Source of the DNA: Camillea tinctor
Lineage: Eukaryota > Ascomycota > Sordariomycetes > Xylariales > Xylariaceae
Assembly (NCBI GenBank): GCA_022578605.1
Contig: MU394056.1
Span: forward strand, 372,001 to 436,000
Direction: 5' to 3'
DNA length: 64,000 nucleotides
Part shown: positions 45,082-57,567 of the stretch, piece after piece
Position numbering within the stretch: the first letter of the stretch is position 1
Layout: each line of letters begins with the position of its first letter
The notes under the pieces: model-generated
Database searches by the model: none
What the model was told of the DNA's origin: nothing
What the model saw: the letters and a program-made list of their open reading frames with translations, nothing else
Made by a program: the position numbers and the translations under genes

Positions 45082-46089
45082 CTACCACCTCTCATACTTA
45101 ACCCCCGCCAACTCCGCGCCCGCCGGACACCCCGGCAGCTCCTGGGGGCGAGCCGCAGAGTCGAGCTCGGTGCGGCCGTAGGTGGCGCCCCAGAGGGGCG
45201 TGGAGTGGTAGTAGAGGGGCTCGGAGCTGCGGGACGGGACCAGGGCGACGCTGCTCGGCAGGCTGACGGCGTGGTGCGAGGGCAGGGCGCCGCTCGGCAG
45301 CGCCGCCATCGGGTCGCTCGGCTTGCGCACCGTCTTCCACTTGGACGGCACGTACACCGCCACCGTGATGAGGGCCACGGCGCCGAAGGCGCCCGCCACT
45401 GCGAGGCCGGTGATGGCTTCGCTGGAGAGGGCGCGGCGGGCGATGCGGCGCGCGGATAGGAAATGAGGAGGTGGTGGGGGAGAGGGTGATGGTGATTCTG
45501 CGGCGCGTTTCGGTTGGCGTGGTGCTGATGCTGATGCCGGTGCTGGCGGAGCAGGTATTATTTCGCCGTTCCCAGTCACGAATACCCCGTCTCCGCGCGC
45601 GCAGCAATCGGTGTTGTTCGCGCCGCAGCAGAAGCTGCCGTCGCTGCAGGTTGTTATCTCTACCTCGTCGGCGGCGGCGTCTAAGATATGGTTTGTTAGC
45701 ATTTAATTTATAGTGCGTGCTAAACGCCCGATGGAAGAAAAAGGTGACGAACAATCTCCATTTACGCAAATATTCAAGCACGCCAGCGACGTCCACGTCG
45801 GATCCGTGCAGCTCCCCCTCCACAATTGTGTTCCCGGCCCAGCGCAAAGCCCTGTTGGGGTGTCGTCGTCGTTATTTTCGAGATTGTTATTATCGTCGCC
45901 ATGATCGGCATTGTGGGTGGTACCGGGGCGGCAACACGCGCTGAACTCGGCGCTTTCGTCAAGTGACTGGTACGCGCCGTCCACCGCGCTTCCATCTGGG
46001 CGGTAGCAGGTAGCCGTTGCTCGGGTGAAGATGGCGAGGAGGGCGATGACAAGCGTCGTAGGGCTGCGTGTAGCCGCGTGGCACAGCAT
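45082..46089 (-). CDS. Cys-rich single-span surface protein (fungal type I membrane protein)
   Basis: Two exons, 46089-45753 and 45680-45082, join in frame over a 72-nt intron with a GCTAAC branch site (311 aa). The donor GTTCGT at 45,752 is preferred because a nearer GTAAAT breaks the frame. A signal peptide (LVIALLAIFTRATA) precedes TCYRPDGS. The ectodomain has the pattern common in Pezizomycotina surface proteins: CCRPG, GLCAGPGTQLWRGSCTD, TWTSLACLNICVNG, then FCCGANNTDCCARG. One transmembrane span follows (ITGLAVAGAFGAVALITVAVYV), then a basic, Ser/Pro-rich cytoplasmic tail. Many ascomycetes have families of such proteins; their ligands are unknown. The gene lies ~500 bp from the AT-rich transposon-like block. 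Confidence 0.8.
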
Positions 46090-46582
46090 TTTGACTTTCT
46101 TCTATCTGTCCAACGTTGCGACAGGGTCGGCGACCCAAGTCTGCGGCGTTGGGTTGGCGCAGGCCGGCATTTTGAATGATATAGATTCTACCCCCTTGCT
46201 AGAATGAGAAGATACGATTCGGTCCAGAGGGCCCGCAGTAGAAAGAAGCTGAGCAACCTGCAGACACGCGACATGCGGATGAGCAGGGAGCCAAATTATC
46301 TCCCAGTTCCTATAGAAAGAGACACCATGCTTTTTTTTTTGGCCCTGGTTCAAGAAAAGAGATCTGACCCAAAGCACCCAAGATGCCGGCTGACGGGGTA
46401 AGGATCTACAAATGGACCAATCCGCTCGCTCAGGCCCTGAGTGTGAGTGAGCCATTCATTACGAATTTGTCCCCTCGACATGTCCGGGGGGCTTTGGGGG
46501 GCTGAATACCCCATAGAGACCCATTGAACTATTTTCATACAAGGACTCGACCGGGCGACATGATGTAGAAGTTGTGGAGATG
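46090..46582. other. Intergenic between surface-protein gene and AT-rich element
   Basis: Mixed-composition DNA, probably the surface-protein promoter. The minus-strand frame at 46,102-46,455 has no family features. Confidence 0.5.
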
Positions 46583-46588
46583 CTTAGG

Positions 46589-49500
46589 GGGTGTTTGGCA
46601 ACATTCAGCAGGCTTATGCTTAGGTTTGTGTTACTTTGGTAGAAAAGCTGCTTTATATAGCAATTGTTTTTGTTGGCTATGCTACTAACTTAAATTGTTT
46701 ATTTAAATATTTAACTTTTAACACTATTTTTAACTTTACGATTGCTGACTTTTTTACGTTATTAAAGCCTGTGCTTATTAATAAATTTCATAATGTAGCT
46801 TTAATGTTTTAGCGTGTATGTAGCTTAATTTTACATATAAACTTATATATAAACTAATTAGTTAAATTAATTAATAAATAACTTTTTTAACTACTATAAT
46901 TATTACTTTATTGCAAGTATTTTATTAATTTATAATATTTATTTTTTATTATAAAAGTTATTTAAAATTTATAAATTTTTTTTAATAGTTAAATGTTAAC
47001 GTAATTATTTAATTAACTACTTAACAAATTATTTACGTAGTTATTTAGCTAAGCTTTTATTTTTATTTATTTATAACTATTTAAAAGTTAAACTTTTACT
47101 TTTAAAATTACGTTATTAAAAAGTATTAAAAAGCAAATTAATAATAAGCTTTTAACTACGTTTAAAAAGTTAAAAAAAAAAGCATTTATTAATATTAAAA
47201 ATACGTTAATATATTATTTTAAAACCGATATTAACTAAAAACAAGTTAAAAATAAGTATAATTATATTAAAAAAATAGCATAAGTTTAATATGATTTATT
47301 AGCTATTAATAGCTTTAATTAAAATAAAAAAAAAATTATTTTTAAAAACTTTAATATTATTAACATTTATATAATAAGCTATTTAAAAATTAATAAGTTT
47401 AAAAATAAATATATTAAAAATTAAAACTTTTATAAAAAAATTTAAAAAAGTAACTTTTAAGCTATAAATTTTAACGCTTAAAGTTTTTATTTTAAAAAGC
47501 TTACTGCTGCTTTCGTGTTTATTTCGAAAAAATTAAATAAATTAAATTTATTTAATAATAAATTTTTTAATATAAAAAAGCTTTTTACGAAATTTAGCCG
47601 TAAATAAAAGCAGTTTTATAAAAAAACGATAATTTTATTATTTAAATAATAAAATATATATAAATTAAAAAGTAAAATAATTTATAAAAATTTTAATAAA
47701 GTAGTAACAGCGCTATATTATAATAATAATTAAAATAATTATAATAAAGCTATTAAAACGTTAAATAAACATTATTTTAAAAATATTAATAATAAAGCAT
47801 ATTAAAAAGTTTTAAAATATTAAGTAAAAAAACTTAAATAAGTTTATATTTAATTAAAAATAATTAATTATAATAAATATATATAATTAAAAAAATTTAA
47901 TTATAATATTAACTAAATAAGCTACTTAAAAAGTTTTATAACAATTTAAAAAATAATATTAAAAGTAAATAACAAAGTAAGCTATTAACTTGCTAATAAG
48001 TATAAAAATAACAGTATTAAACTTAATAAAAATAAAAGTATTAATAAGTTTTAAAGTTTAAAAAATGTTATTTTTATTTTTAATTATTTAAGCTATAAAA
48101 TTAAATAAATTAAATTACAATAATAAAAGTAAATTTTATTAATTTTATTATATTTAATATTATTTTTTTAAACTATTATTAAAAATTTAATTATTATTTA
48201 TTTTTTTAAAATTAAAATACGTAATAAATTAAATATATAATAATACGTATATAAATTTTTATAAACTTTTTTTTATATTGTAAGTATTAAAAAAAACGCA
48301 AATATATATATATTTTAATATGTAAATTATAAATATTAATTATAATTAAGTTAATTATAATAATAATAGTTTGTAAATTATTTTGCAAATTATTTTACAA
48401 ATTAAAAAATTTAATATTAATTATAACGTTAATTATACTAACTAATTTACGTTATTTTAGCTTTAAATTTATTATATTTGCGTATTTATTTATATATACT
48501 TTTTTTATATTATATATTTTATATATACTTTTTACATTGCAATAGCTTTTTAATTTTTTATAATAAATATTAATAAATTTATTTTACTTTTTTTTTTAGC
48601 CGTATAAAGTTATTTTTATTATTTATATACGTATTAAAGTTAATTTTAATTAGTATATTATTAATTATATTATTATAATTTAATAAAAAATTGCATATTG
48701 CTATTATTGCATATATTATTTTAATTTAAGTGTTAATATATATAAATAAAAATTGTTTAAAAATATAAAAAATATTTTTTTATTGCTTAAACGCTTTTTT
48801 AATTATATTATATAGTTTAAAATGCTTAAAGTTATATAGCTTTTTTTTAGTTTTTAGCTTTATTTTAACTTTAATAAATTTTTATAAATAATACTGCATA
48901 TTATAATATAAAATAAATACTTTTTTTTTGTTAATAAAGTTAGCATTTTTTAAAATATAATAGTTTTTAAAAATTATTAATTAATTAAAATTTATAGCGT
49001 TATTAAAGATTTTAAAGTTATTTATAAACTTTTTTTAATTAGCTAAAATATATGTAAACTTTTTATTAAAATTATATATAGTTAATATATTAATAAATAT
49101 TTTTTTATAATAGTTAATTTAAATATTTTATTAGTTAGTAACCTTAATAAAAAAATAAAATTTATTTACAGTATTTAAATAATATTTAAAATATAAAAAA
49201 AATTTTAAATTGTTTGTAATTTTTAAATAAATAGTTTAAAAAGTTAATTTAATGTTAATTTTTATTAATATAACTAGTAAGTTTAATATGTTATAAAAGC
49301 TAATAAATATAGTAACGTTATTTTTTTTAAATTTTTTTTTTGTTATTTTAAATAAAAATTTTTAAGTTATAATATAAAAAAAAATAGCAAGTTTTTTATT
49401 AATATTAATATATTATGTATTTTTTAAATTTGCATATATAATTAGTTATTTTTATAAAGTTTAATAAGTAAATTTAAACATTTAATATATTTATCGAAAT

Positions 49501-50115
49501 TAATTATTATTTTTAAATAATAAATGCTATATATATATTAAGCTATTAGTTTATTTTATATATATATAACGTTAATATATATATTTAAAAGTAAATATTA
49601 TTATAGTTATAGCTATAGTAACATTTATATAGCGTTATTAAGTTTAAAGTAATATATTTATTATTAAGTAGTTATATAAAATATACTATAATAAAAGTAA
49701 TAATAAAAAACTTAAAAAGTATTAAAAAGAAAATTAATTAACTTTTTTAATTAGCTATAAAGCTTTTTTAATAATTATAAAAAAATTTAGCTTATATAAA
49801 AACTTATTAAATAGTTTTTAAACTTTTTAAAGTTTAATTAATTAGCTTAAAGGTTTAAAAATAAGCTGTAAATAGCTTTATTTACAGTAAAATGTATAAC
49901 TTAAAATGAAAAAAAGCTAATATTTAGTAATTAGTTTATTTATAAAATTTATTTAGCTATTTTATATATATTTATTAAATTAATCGATGTAGGGATTTAG
50001 TAGCATTTTTATTAGGAAATCGTGTGGGTCTTAGCTGCTTTTTTTTAAAAACGCTTTGTTAAATAAGCAGCTTGTAGGTAATAAGCATGGTTTTGCTGAA
50101 GTTGCCGAACAGCCC
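46589..50115. mobile_element. RIP-degraded DNA transposon with terminal inverted repeats (AT-rich block, 3.5 kb)
   Basis: Composition changes abruptly at both edges to nearly pure A/T with stops in every frame. The two ends are inverted copies: the left reads GGGTGTTTGGCAACATTCAGCA and the right, reverse-complemented, GGGCTGTTCGGCAACTTCAGCA, with weaker similarity continuing inward (ATGCTTA, AAGCTGCTT). The hexamer CTTAGG flanks both sides (46,583-46,588 and 50,116-50,121), a likely target duplication. Loss of C/G in favour of T/A fits repeat-induced point mutation, the fungal process that mutates duplicated DNA. No transposase can be read, so the superfamily is open (hAT-like ends are one thought). 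The GC-richer outermost ~80 bp at each end kept their sequence. The right flank also carries a small palindrome, AGGCTTAG...CTAAGCCT. Confidence 0.8.
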
Positions 50116-50121
50116 CTTAGG

Positions 50122-52819
50122 CTTAGACCCCTAAGCCTGGGCATTTCTGCGTTGGATCTAGCTATGGCAGGATGCTGGTTTTTACACTAGTTGGCATCGA
50201 AGGATCGCACGCAAAGGAACAGGTCGGATATTGTTCTTTTGGCCCGTCCGTTGTTATGCACGTTGCTAGCTTGCCAATGCGATTTTGGACCTACACTTAG
50301 TCAGAAGATTTTATTCAAGGGCAAAGAAAAGGTATTTTTTATGTCTCACATCTCACTCACTGCAGATATTCTCACTACGGTTGGTATACATATAATTATA
50401 GTGTCTGATATCTCTGTAATCATGGCTGAGTTCAGTATACAGTTGGTTTTGCTTTCTCTTCCTTTTTCCTTCTGCTTTCTTCCTCATCTCTTGAACATTT
50501 CCAACATCCGTGTGGTAAAATAGACGATGTTACCTCGACTCTTATTCAGGAAGTCAGTCCATGAAGGTCTTCGTACGGGAAGAAACTGGGTTGGCTAACG
50601 CCCAACCTAGTATAGTATACGATATAATTAGTATCGGAAACACTAGTCGTAGACCCTCTTGACTAGTACCTACGGGGTATCTACGCACAGGTAAATGTTG
50701 TGTCGGGAAGGATCCGTCAACGATATCAACCCATTGACGGACCCCTAGACTTTTTAAGTACAATACATAGCTTAACCTTGGAACGTTCTTATTCCTGGTT
50801 GCCACGCAATCGTCCGGCTTGTAAGAGGAGACGGGATAACAGGATTAATAATGAGCGAATATTGCCAATTTGTAGAAGACTGAGCTCGTGGTTATTCATG
50901 TGCAAGGTTACTAAGCTACGATGGAAATGCTACATAAATATATTGGTAATAGTCAGATGATTTGTGTGTTGTATGGGTAGTAATATTAGTACATGGCATC
51001 GATGATCTAGGTTAGGTAGGTATTTTTATTGGTAACGATTCGTATGCCATAGATATCAAACTGAATTCCTCGCTTGAGGGTTCGATGAAAACGTAACTTT
51101 TAAGAAGACTGGCGGGACGGCCAATCTAGTTGACCTGCGTAGTAGAAAGAAAACATGTGATAATCCTTGTCCCACATTAGGTCACTAGGGGAGGAATAAC
51201 AGATGCAACCGACCTACATAGTAGGTATGTATACAGTTAAGTAGATATATGTATGGGTGCTAAAGAGAGTTGAGGGTAAAAAATCGGAAGCTTTTTGCTT
51301 TACAGGACTCTTTAGGTAATTTATGAAGGACAACAACGAACAATAGACTACACCAGAATTGTTTCCTTTGAGTTAAATATTTATCAATTGTACGGGAAAG
51401 ATGGATATAAATAGTTTCTCACCTCTTTTAATGTCTCTCCTCCATTGGATTCTAATTGGCCAAGACTGGTTGAAAGAGCGCGCGCTAATAGCGCGGCAGT
51501 GCGTTAAGTATGTACCTACATAGTGTACTTATACGCGCCTCAAAAGAAAAAAAGGAGAAGAAAATAAAGGAATAAAAAAAGGCATACATAGGCACAGTAG
51601 GCACTTATGTACCTACATAGCGCTAAAGAAAAAAGGCAAGGGAAAAAAAAGGAACAACTGGAGAGAAGGAAGAAGATCTAAAGAGGAAGCTGTTTACAAG
51701 CGCCTTAAAGAACTCTCTTACTCATCACCAGTGAGAGACCGAGAGACCCTAATGTTTCAGGTTTAAGTCAATTGGCTTGAAACCACCGAAAGCCAGCAAA
51801 CGGAGAGCCAATAAAATCCTTGCAAAGATCCTTTTATGGCGCACCCCTGAATATCTTTTTGAGCATCGTTCCCTCGAGGCCTCCTTTTTACTGGCCGCGG
51901 GGTCGAACAACACCAACCCCACCATCCCACCATTGCCAAATCTAGACTTGATGGTTCGTATCGATTGTTCGTCTGTTTTTTCAGTCTGTGATTGATTGGT
52001 TGGAATTGCACAGTAAGACCAGCAAGTGTGTATGTGTGAGAATCCCGATGAACATGTCCCCAGCCATCATCTAGACTAAGATTCCGAGTAAACGAAACAT
52101 TGGGGAATATGGATACGACCTTGTTTACTTGCGGCCGTGGCTTCGGATGACATGGTGTTGCTAGCCATGTATTTGCCCCCCCTATGATGACACTACCTTC
52201 TCCTTTAGTGAATCGTTCAAAAAGACGTTAAAAGACGTTCATGTCCTCCCTCACACCGAGTCAACCTAACATCATCACTATCACTATCACTACTCTTCTT
52301 TCTTTATGCATGTTTTCCCTCCCCTTCTTTATGACTTGATATTCATGGCAGGTAGTCCATTCTTTCTCTTTTTGTGGTGATTGTTCCTCAAAATACCTAC
52401 GTTTTTTGTTCATTCTTTCGCTACCTAACTTGGGTACCGCCTTATTCTTGTTGGACTGAGAACAATGAGTGGATAAAGCAATCACATTGTTTCCCTCTTT
52501 CGCTTTGCTATTCGCCCTTCTCGGTTACTGCGACTACATCACCTTCGTTTCTCTGGTGCTCCGGGTGCACATATAAACATTTCACCCATCCTTAAGGTCG
52601 TCCTACCTACCTATTTCCTAGGAAATTGCTAGATTGCACCAATCATTCTTTTCGCCTCTCTTTTCTCTCCCCCCTTTTTTCTCCCCCCTTTCTTTTCTTC
52701 TTGTACTTGGGATTCCGAGTCATCCGGGAACATCGTTTTTAAAACCAGCCTTTCTATTTTACCTCTTTTTTTACTAAGATCGCCGTGCGATTTATTCTGC
52801 TTCATCGCTAAGCATAAAC
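50122..52819. other. Gene-free region upstream of the GH76 gene
   Basis: 2.7 kb. No supported gene; TAGGTA words near 51,010 and 51,230; purine tracts at 51,540-51,680; pyrimidine-rich tracts at 52,640-52,700 just before the GH76 start, fitting its promoter and 5' UTR. The plus-strand frame at 50,191-50,523 starts at a non-ATG and is not called. Confidence 0.5.
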
Positions 52820-54236
52820 ATGTTTATGAAATCTGTTAATGCGGTTGCGCTGGCAGCCACTTTTGTGGCCCCAAAGGACCTCGACATCAATGATCCAGGT
52901 ACGAGCTCCTTAATATCTAAACCCCTATCCCAAGACGTTTATATATTCTAACTTATGTTTAGTGTCTATAAGGAGTGTGGCGAGCACCCTCGCCTACGGC
53001 ACCATGTCGTATTATACTGGAAACATTACTAACACCCCTGATGTATGGTTTTACCTAACTACTCTTAACTATTGTTCTCATGCTAACATTTGGGCTACAG
53101 ACTCTGGCTGTTTTCCCCCAACCGCACTGTAAGACCTCCCCCATATTTATTTTGATCCGCGGACAGGTGCTGACATCTCATCTCATATAGACTGGTGGCA
53201 AGCAGGTGCTTGTTGGGGCGCCATGCTCGATTATTCTCATTACACGGGCGATACAAGCTATGACGACGTGATCACCCAGGCGCTGTCTTCGCAAGTGGGA
53301 CCGTCGTTCGACTTCATGGTGCCAACACACTACGGCGATGAGGGAAATGATGACCAGGCATTCTGGTCATTTGCCGTTCTAGATGCAGCCGAGCGCAACT
53401 GGCCCCAGCCGGACGATACCATCCCCGACTGGCTGCAGATCGCAGAAAACATCTGGAACACCATGGCGCCTCGTTGGAACACGACAAGCTGTGGCGGTGG
53501 CCTTGCGTGGCAGATTTTCCCGACTAACCCGAACGGTATGGACTACAAGAACTCCGTCTCGAACGGGGGTTTCTTCCAGCTGTCCGCGCGCCTCGCCCGG
53601 GCGACTGGAAACGACACATACTACCAGTGGGCGCAGAAGGTCTGGGATTGGTCCGAGTCGGTGCGGTTTGTGGACGAGAACTTCAACGTGTTCGACGGGG
53701 CAGATTCTAAGGACAACTGCTCGAAGCGCAACGACGTCTCGTTCTCGTACTCGCAGGGCATCTACATGTACGGCGCGGCGGTGCTGTACAACTACACCAA
53801 CGGCGACCCGACCTGGGGCGACCGCACGGCGGGGCTCGTCAAGGCCTCCGAGTCGTACTTCAGCCCCTTCGAGAACGCCACCGACATCATGTACGAGCAC
53901 GCCTGCGAGACGGTGGACTCGTGCAACACGGACATGAAGTCGTTCAAGGGCTACCTCTCCCGCTTCATGTGGGCGACGACGCAGATGATGCCCTCGACGC
54001 TCGGCGACGTCCAGAAGCTGCTGAACGTGTCTGCCGTCGCGGCCGGCAAGGCGTGCTCCGGAGGTGCGAACGGCACGGAGTGCGGGCAGAAGTGGTACGT
54101 TGGCGGCTTCGACGGTAATACCGGACTGGGCCAACAAATGACGGCTCTTGAGACCGTGCAGGGCATTCTCGTGCGCGAGGCGGCGCCACCGCTCAAGGCT
54201 GGCGAGATCAAGCGCGTGAAGGGGCAGGACGCCTAG
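52820..54236 (+). CDS. GH76 alpha-1,6-mannanase-like cell-wall enzyme (Dcw1/Dfg5 family)
   Basis: Four exons, 52820-52898, 52963-53042, 53101-53128 (28 nt) and 53191-54236, join in frame (410 aa). A hydrophobic N-terminus (VNAVALAATFVA) looks like a signal peptide. Family landmarks: AYGTMSYYTGN; PHYWWQAGACWGAMLDY; EGNDDQAFWSFAVLDAAE with the paired Asp typical of GH76 catalysis; CGGGLAWQIF; NSVSNGGFFQLSARLAR; SYSQGIYMYGAAVLYNYT; KGYLSRFMWATTQMMP. Dcw1/Dfg5 act on the mannan core of GPI glycans and help cross-link GPI proteins to the wall. The usual C-terminal GPI-attachment hydrophobic tail is absent here: the protein ends in a polar GEIKRVKGQDA, so it is probably soluble and secreted. The ORF is GC-rich after 53,400. 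Confidence 0.9.
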
Positions 54237-55008
54237 GAGGGTCCGCCGGCCGCACCTGGCGCACCCACGCACCCGAACTCCTGTACTGGTTTTCGGGTTA
54301 ATTGGTGGCGAGTGACTGGCGCGGTTCTGATCGCGCTTCTTCCGGCCGTGAGCTGAGTAGTATTAGTAAAGCATGTATTCTTTTTTTTTATCATGTACAT
54401 ATAAATGTGATCCTCCGTTCATATTATGCATGTACCTGCAGCATAGCTGGGGAAGGGGAAAGGAAAAGGGGTATGGATGGGTGGCGTTGGCAGGTTTTGC
54501 ATTTTTCGTATTGCTCCATTGACTGATTGATTGATGGATCAATTGGCTAGTTCATCTGAAGAATGAAACCCGCTTGAGGGAATACGTATAGGATTGTCTT
54601 ACTAGGATACTTTTTTGATATTCTTGGTCCATAAGTCTCTTTACCCCCCCTCTGTTTCCATATCTAGGCTGAATAGTGGGTTGTAAGAATAGTGCCAGGT
54701 TAGACTGGATTGCTAGAACATTGCTGATTTGTAAAATGGAAAATATTTTGGATTACTCCTTCCATCTCTTTAATCTTTTTCTTCGTTTTCTTTCTCTTTA
54801 TTCGTAGTATTGTAGGTGTTAAGCAAGTGTTTTAGATAATACTAAGTAAAGAAGCTACTGTAAGTCAAGGTCTAGCCCCTGACTAACTAAAAATGAATGA
54901 GGGGCCGCTTACCTAGATGGTTTGCTTACCAACAAGAACGGCTCCAACCTACTTTCCCGATCTGCCCAACCTGGGTATATGGGACTGATTAGTAGTTTAA
55001 TCTTTCAC
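54237..55008. other. Intergenic between GH76 gene and tRNA-Tyr
   Basis: No gene seen; the GH76 3' UTR is likely in the first ~200 bp. T-rich tracts near 54,770-54,800. Confidence 0.55.
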
Positions 55009-55096
55009 CTCTCGATAGCTCAGTTGGTTTAGAGCGTTCGGCTGTAATTGTTACGTTGTCACCGAAAGGTCGCTAGTTCGACTCTGGCTCGAGAGA
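55009..55096 (+). tRNA. tRNA-Tyr (GTA) with intron
   Basis: Acceptor arms CTCTCGA/TCGAGAG pair perfectly, and the C1:G72 pair is the eukaryotic tyrosine identity element. The D arm is TAGCTCAGTTGGTTTAGAGC. The anticodon stem TCGG/CCGA surrounds CTGTAA (anticodon GTA), with a short intron of about 13 nt (TTGTTACGTTGTC) after position 37. The variable loop AGGTC is followed by the T arm with GCTAG-TTCGACT-CTGGC and discriminator A. The short intron is typical of eukaryotic nuclear tRNA-Tyr genes. Confidence 0.92.
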
Positions 55097-55686
55097 CATG
55101 AGCTCTCAACCTTGGAAAACAAGGTCATCCAATTTTTTGTCTATTTCTTTTTCTTTTACCTCTGTTTTTTTTTCATATCTGTTTTTCTTTTTCTTTTTCC
55201 TTTTTTCCCCCTCTAGCTTTAACTCTTTCTGGGCCATTATTTTACCTTTTTACTTTTTATCCGCATTAAGGTGCTGTATCCTCTTTCACTATATCGCAAA
55301 TTGAACTAAATAGGTTGTAATGATATGTATGCATATACCCGGTATGGTAACCCCACCTTATACGTCAATTGAATTTTTCCTGTGTATGATTTCCTTCCGA
55401 TCGGACGCCCCACTTCGACTTTGACCCTTGCCAGTACCAATACCTAGTCATAAGTCTTGAGCTTCATACAAGAACCTTTTTTACCTTAGCGATAACATAA
55501 CATAACATTTTGTGACTCATTCATATGGCAAACTGTCACCTATGATATATTCATTTCTTATTTCTCATTTTCATTTTCATATAATCTTTTTAAGCTTCCC
55601 ACAGATATCTCCTTGAAATACTTCTACAACAAACTCACCAAGTTTTTAAAGGCCTACGTGGGATTCATCTCCTCTCTCCTTTAATC
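55097..55686. other. Intergenic upstream of HIS5
   Basis: T-rich tracts at 55,130-55,210 directly after the tRNA likely include its Pol III terminator. The rest is the promoter of the next gene. No ORF is supported. Confidence 0.55.
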
Positions 55687-57034
55687 ATGTCGCCTTTCAA
55701 CCTAGAGACGTGCGCCAGACCTAATATCTTAGCACTGGAACCATACCGTTGCGCGCGGGAGTAAGTACTGTTCACCACATAAAATCGTCCAGTTCCAGGT
55801 TTATCTGCATAGTAACTAACCCCTCGTCTCACTTAGTGACTATAAAGATGATGGAACAAATGTGCTCCTCGACGCTAATGAGAATGCGTATGGGCCTTCA
55901 TTAGGCCCTTCTGCTATAGCGGCTACTTCATCTTCTGGTTCCGGGCCTGAGATTGATCTCCTTGGCCTTCACAGATATCCAGACCCCCACCAGCGGGACC
56001 TGAAGCAATTGGTCTGCAACCTACGGAACACCCACCACCACACAGAAAAGAAAATCACACCTGATAATATGTTTGTCGGTGTTGGCAGTGATGAGGCCAT
56101 TGATGCCCTGCTGCGCTGCTTCTGCGTGCCCGCTCAAGACCGCATCCTAGTATGCCCTCCGACGTACGGCATGTATTCTGTCTCAGCTCAGGTGAACGAT
56201 GTAGGATTGGTTAAGGTGCCTTTACTGCCAGCGCCGTCATTTGAACTAGATGTCGAAAAAGTGAACCAGACTCTGTCGAGCGAGAAAAACATCAAGCTCA
56301 TATACCTTTGTTCCCCTGGTAACCCGACAGGCTCCCTAATAGCTAAGGGGGATATCCGAAAGGTTCTGGAACACCCGACGTGGAACGGCATAGTAGTTGT
56401 AGACGAAGCCTACATTGATTTCTCCCCCGAGGGCGCATCGCTAGCTGAGTGGGTTGCTGAGTGGCCCAATCTTGTCGTGATGCAGACTCTATCAAAGGCA
56501 TTTGGCATGGCCGGTATTCGGCTTGGCGTTGCGTTCGCATCAGCTCCCATCGCACACCTGCTCAACAATCTCAAGGCGCCGTACAATATCTCCAGCCCGA
56601 CCAGTGCCCTTGCCTCCTACGTGTTCTCGGACGAAGGCCAATCCACGATGCGGGCGAACCGGGGCAAGATCGTGGCGCAGCGAGAGAGGCTACTGAGAGA
56701 GCTGCCCAAGATCAAGGGCGTGGGGCGGCTGCGCGGAGGTACGGAGAGTAACTTCTTATTGTTTGAAATGCTCAATGCGGAGGCGAAGCCAGACAACGTC
56801 ACGGCATTGAAAGTGTATGAGACGCTGGCTGAGAACAAGGGGGTTGTAGTACGATTCAGGGGCAAGGAGCACGGTTGTCTAGGCTGCTTGCGCATCACGG
56901 TAGGCACAGAAGAGGAGGTCACTAGATTTTTAAAGGCCCTCGAAAAGACTCTCGCTGAGGTAAATGGGCACACTATTGAAGTGTCAAAAGATGAAGACAA
57001 GAAGGAGACCGAGGCAAGTAGTGTCATCGCATAG
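55687..57034 (+). CDS. his5: Histidinol-phosphate aminotransferase
   Basis: Two exons, 55687-55760 and 55837-57034, join in frame (423 aa; GA|T, GTAAGT...TTAG). The enzyme is PLP-dependent, class II aminotransferase fold, and converts imidazole-acetol phosphate plus glutamate to histidinol phosphate in histidine synthesis. Landmarks: VLLDANENAYGPS near the N-terminus; GLHRYPDPHQRDLK; GVGSDEAIDALLRCF; YLCSPGNPTGS; VVVDEAYIDFSP; and TLSKAFGMAGIRLGVAFA, which carries the PLP Lys. The C-terminus continues as a polar, Lys/Glu-rich tail. Length fits fungal his5/his-5 orthologues. Confidence 0.93.
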
Positions 57035-57567
57035 ACAACGAAAAAGGCATGCATGGTTTTGGTCACTAGATAGATAGACAAGGCACTGATGTTTTAAATA
57101 ATGCACTACGGGAATGCAATTAATTACTTCTTGTAAGTGTGGACCTGATGATATTCTAGATATCATGAGTAGCAGTACTAGCTTCAAATCATGTATGTAC
57201 ATAGGTGATGGGGTACGTGAAAGAGGAGTCTGTAAGAGTTGATATTATGCATAGCAAAAACGCATAAATTACATCACTCAATTATAGCGATTATGCATCT
57301 AGGTGAGATGAGCGCAAAGCCGCAGCGAATTGCTCTCACATGAGAGGCGAAAAATGGAAAGGTCCATATTAGTGTAGGTCGACCACACTAATAACTTAGC
57401 CTGAGTCACTTACACCTCGTTTTTACGCATAATCCCACCGGCACCATATAGTACCAGCTTATCCTATATGCCGAATATTCTTCTTCTCATTTACTTAAAG
57501 GGAAAGAAAAGAGAAGAAGGAAATAGTTGATCACGAACCGCACTACTAGGTACACTGAGCAAATACT
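57035..57567. other. Intergenic between HIS5 and the TPR gene
   Basis: HIS5 3' UTR and the TPR-gene promoter; no gene seen. An ATTATGCATAGC/GCGATTATGCATC pair occurs near 57,250-57,300. Confidence 0.55.

Noticed and set aside
46102..46455. 117-codon minus-strand frame
   Set aside because: No domain, lies in the promoter of the surface-protein gene, composition like non-coding DNA.
50191..50523. 110-codon plus-strand frame right of the AT-rich element
   Set aside because: It starts at a non-ATG codon and reads as random hydrophobic residues; could be remnant DNA but not a supported gene.
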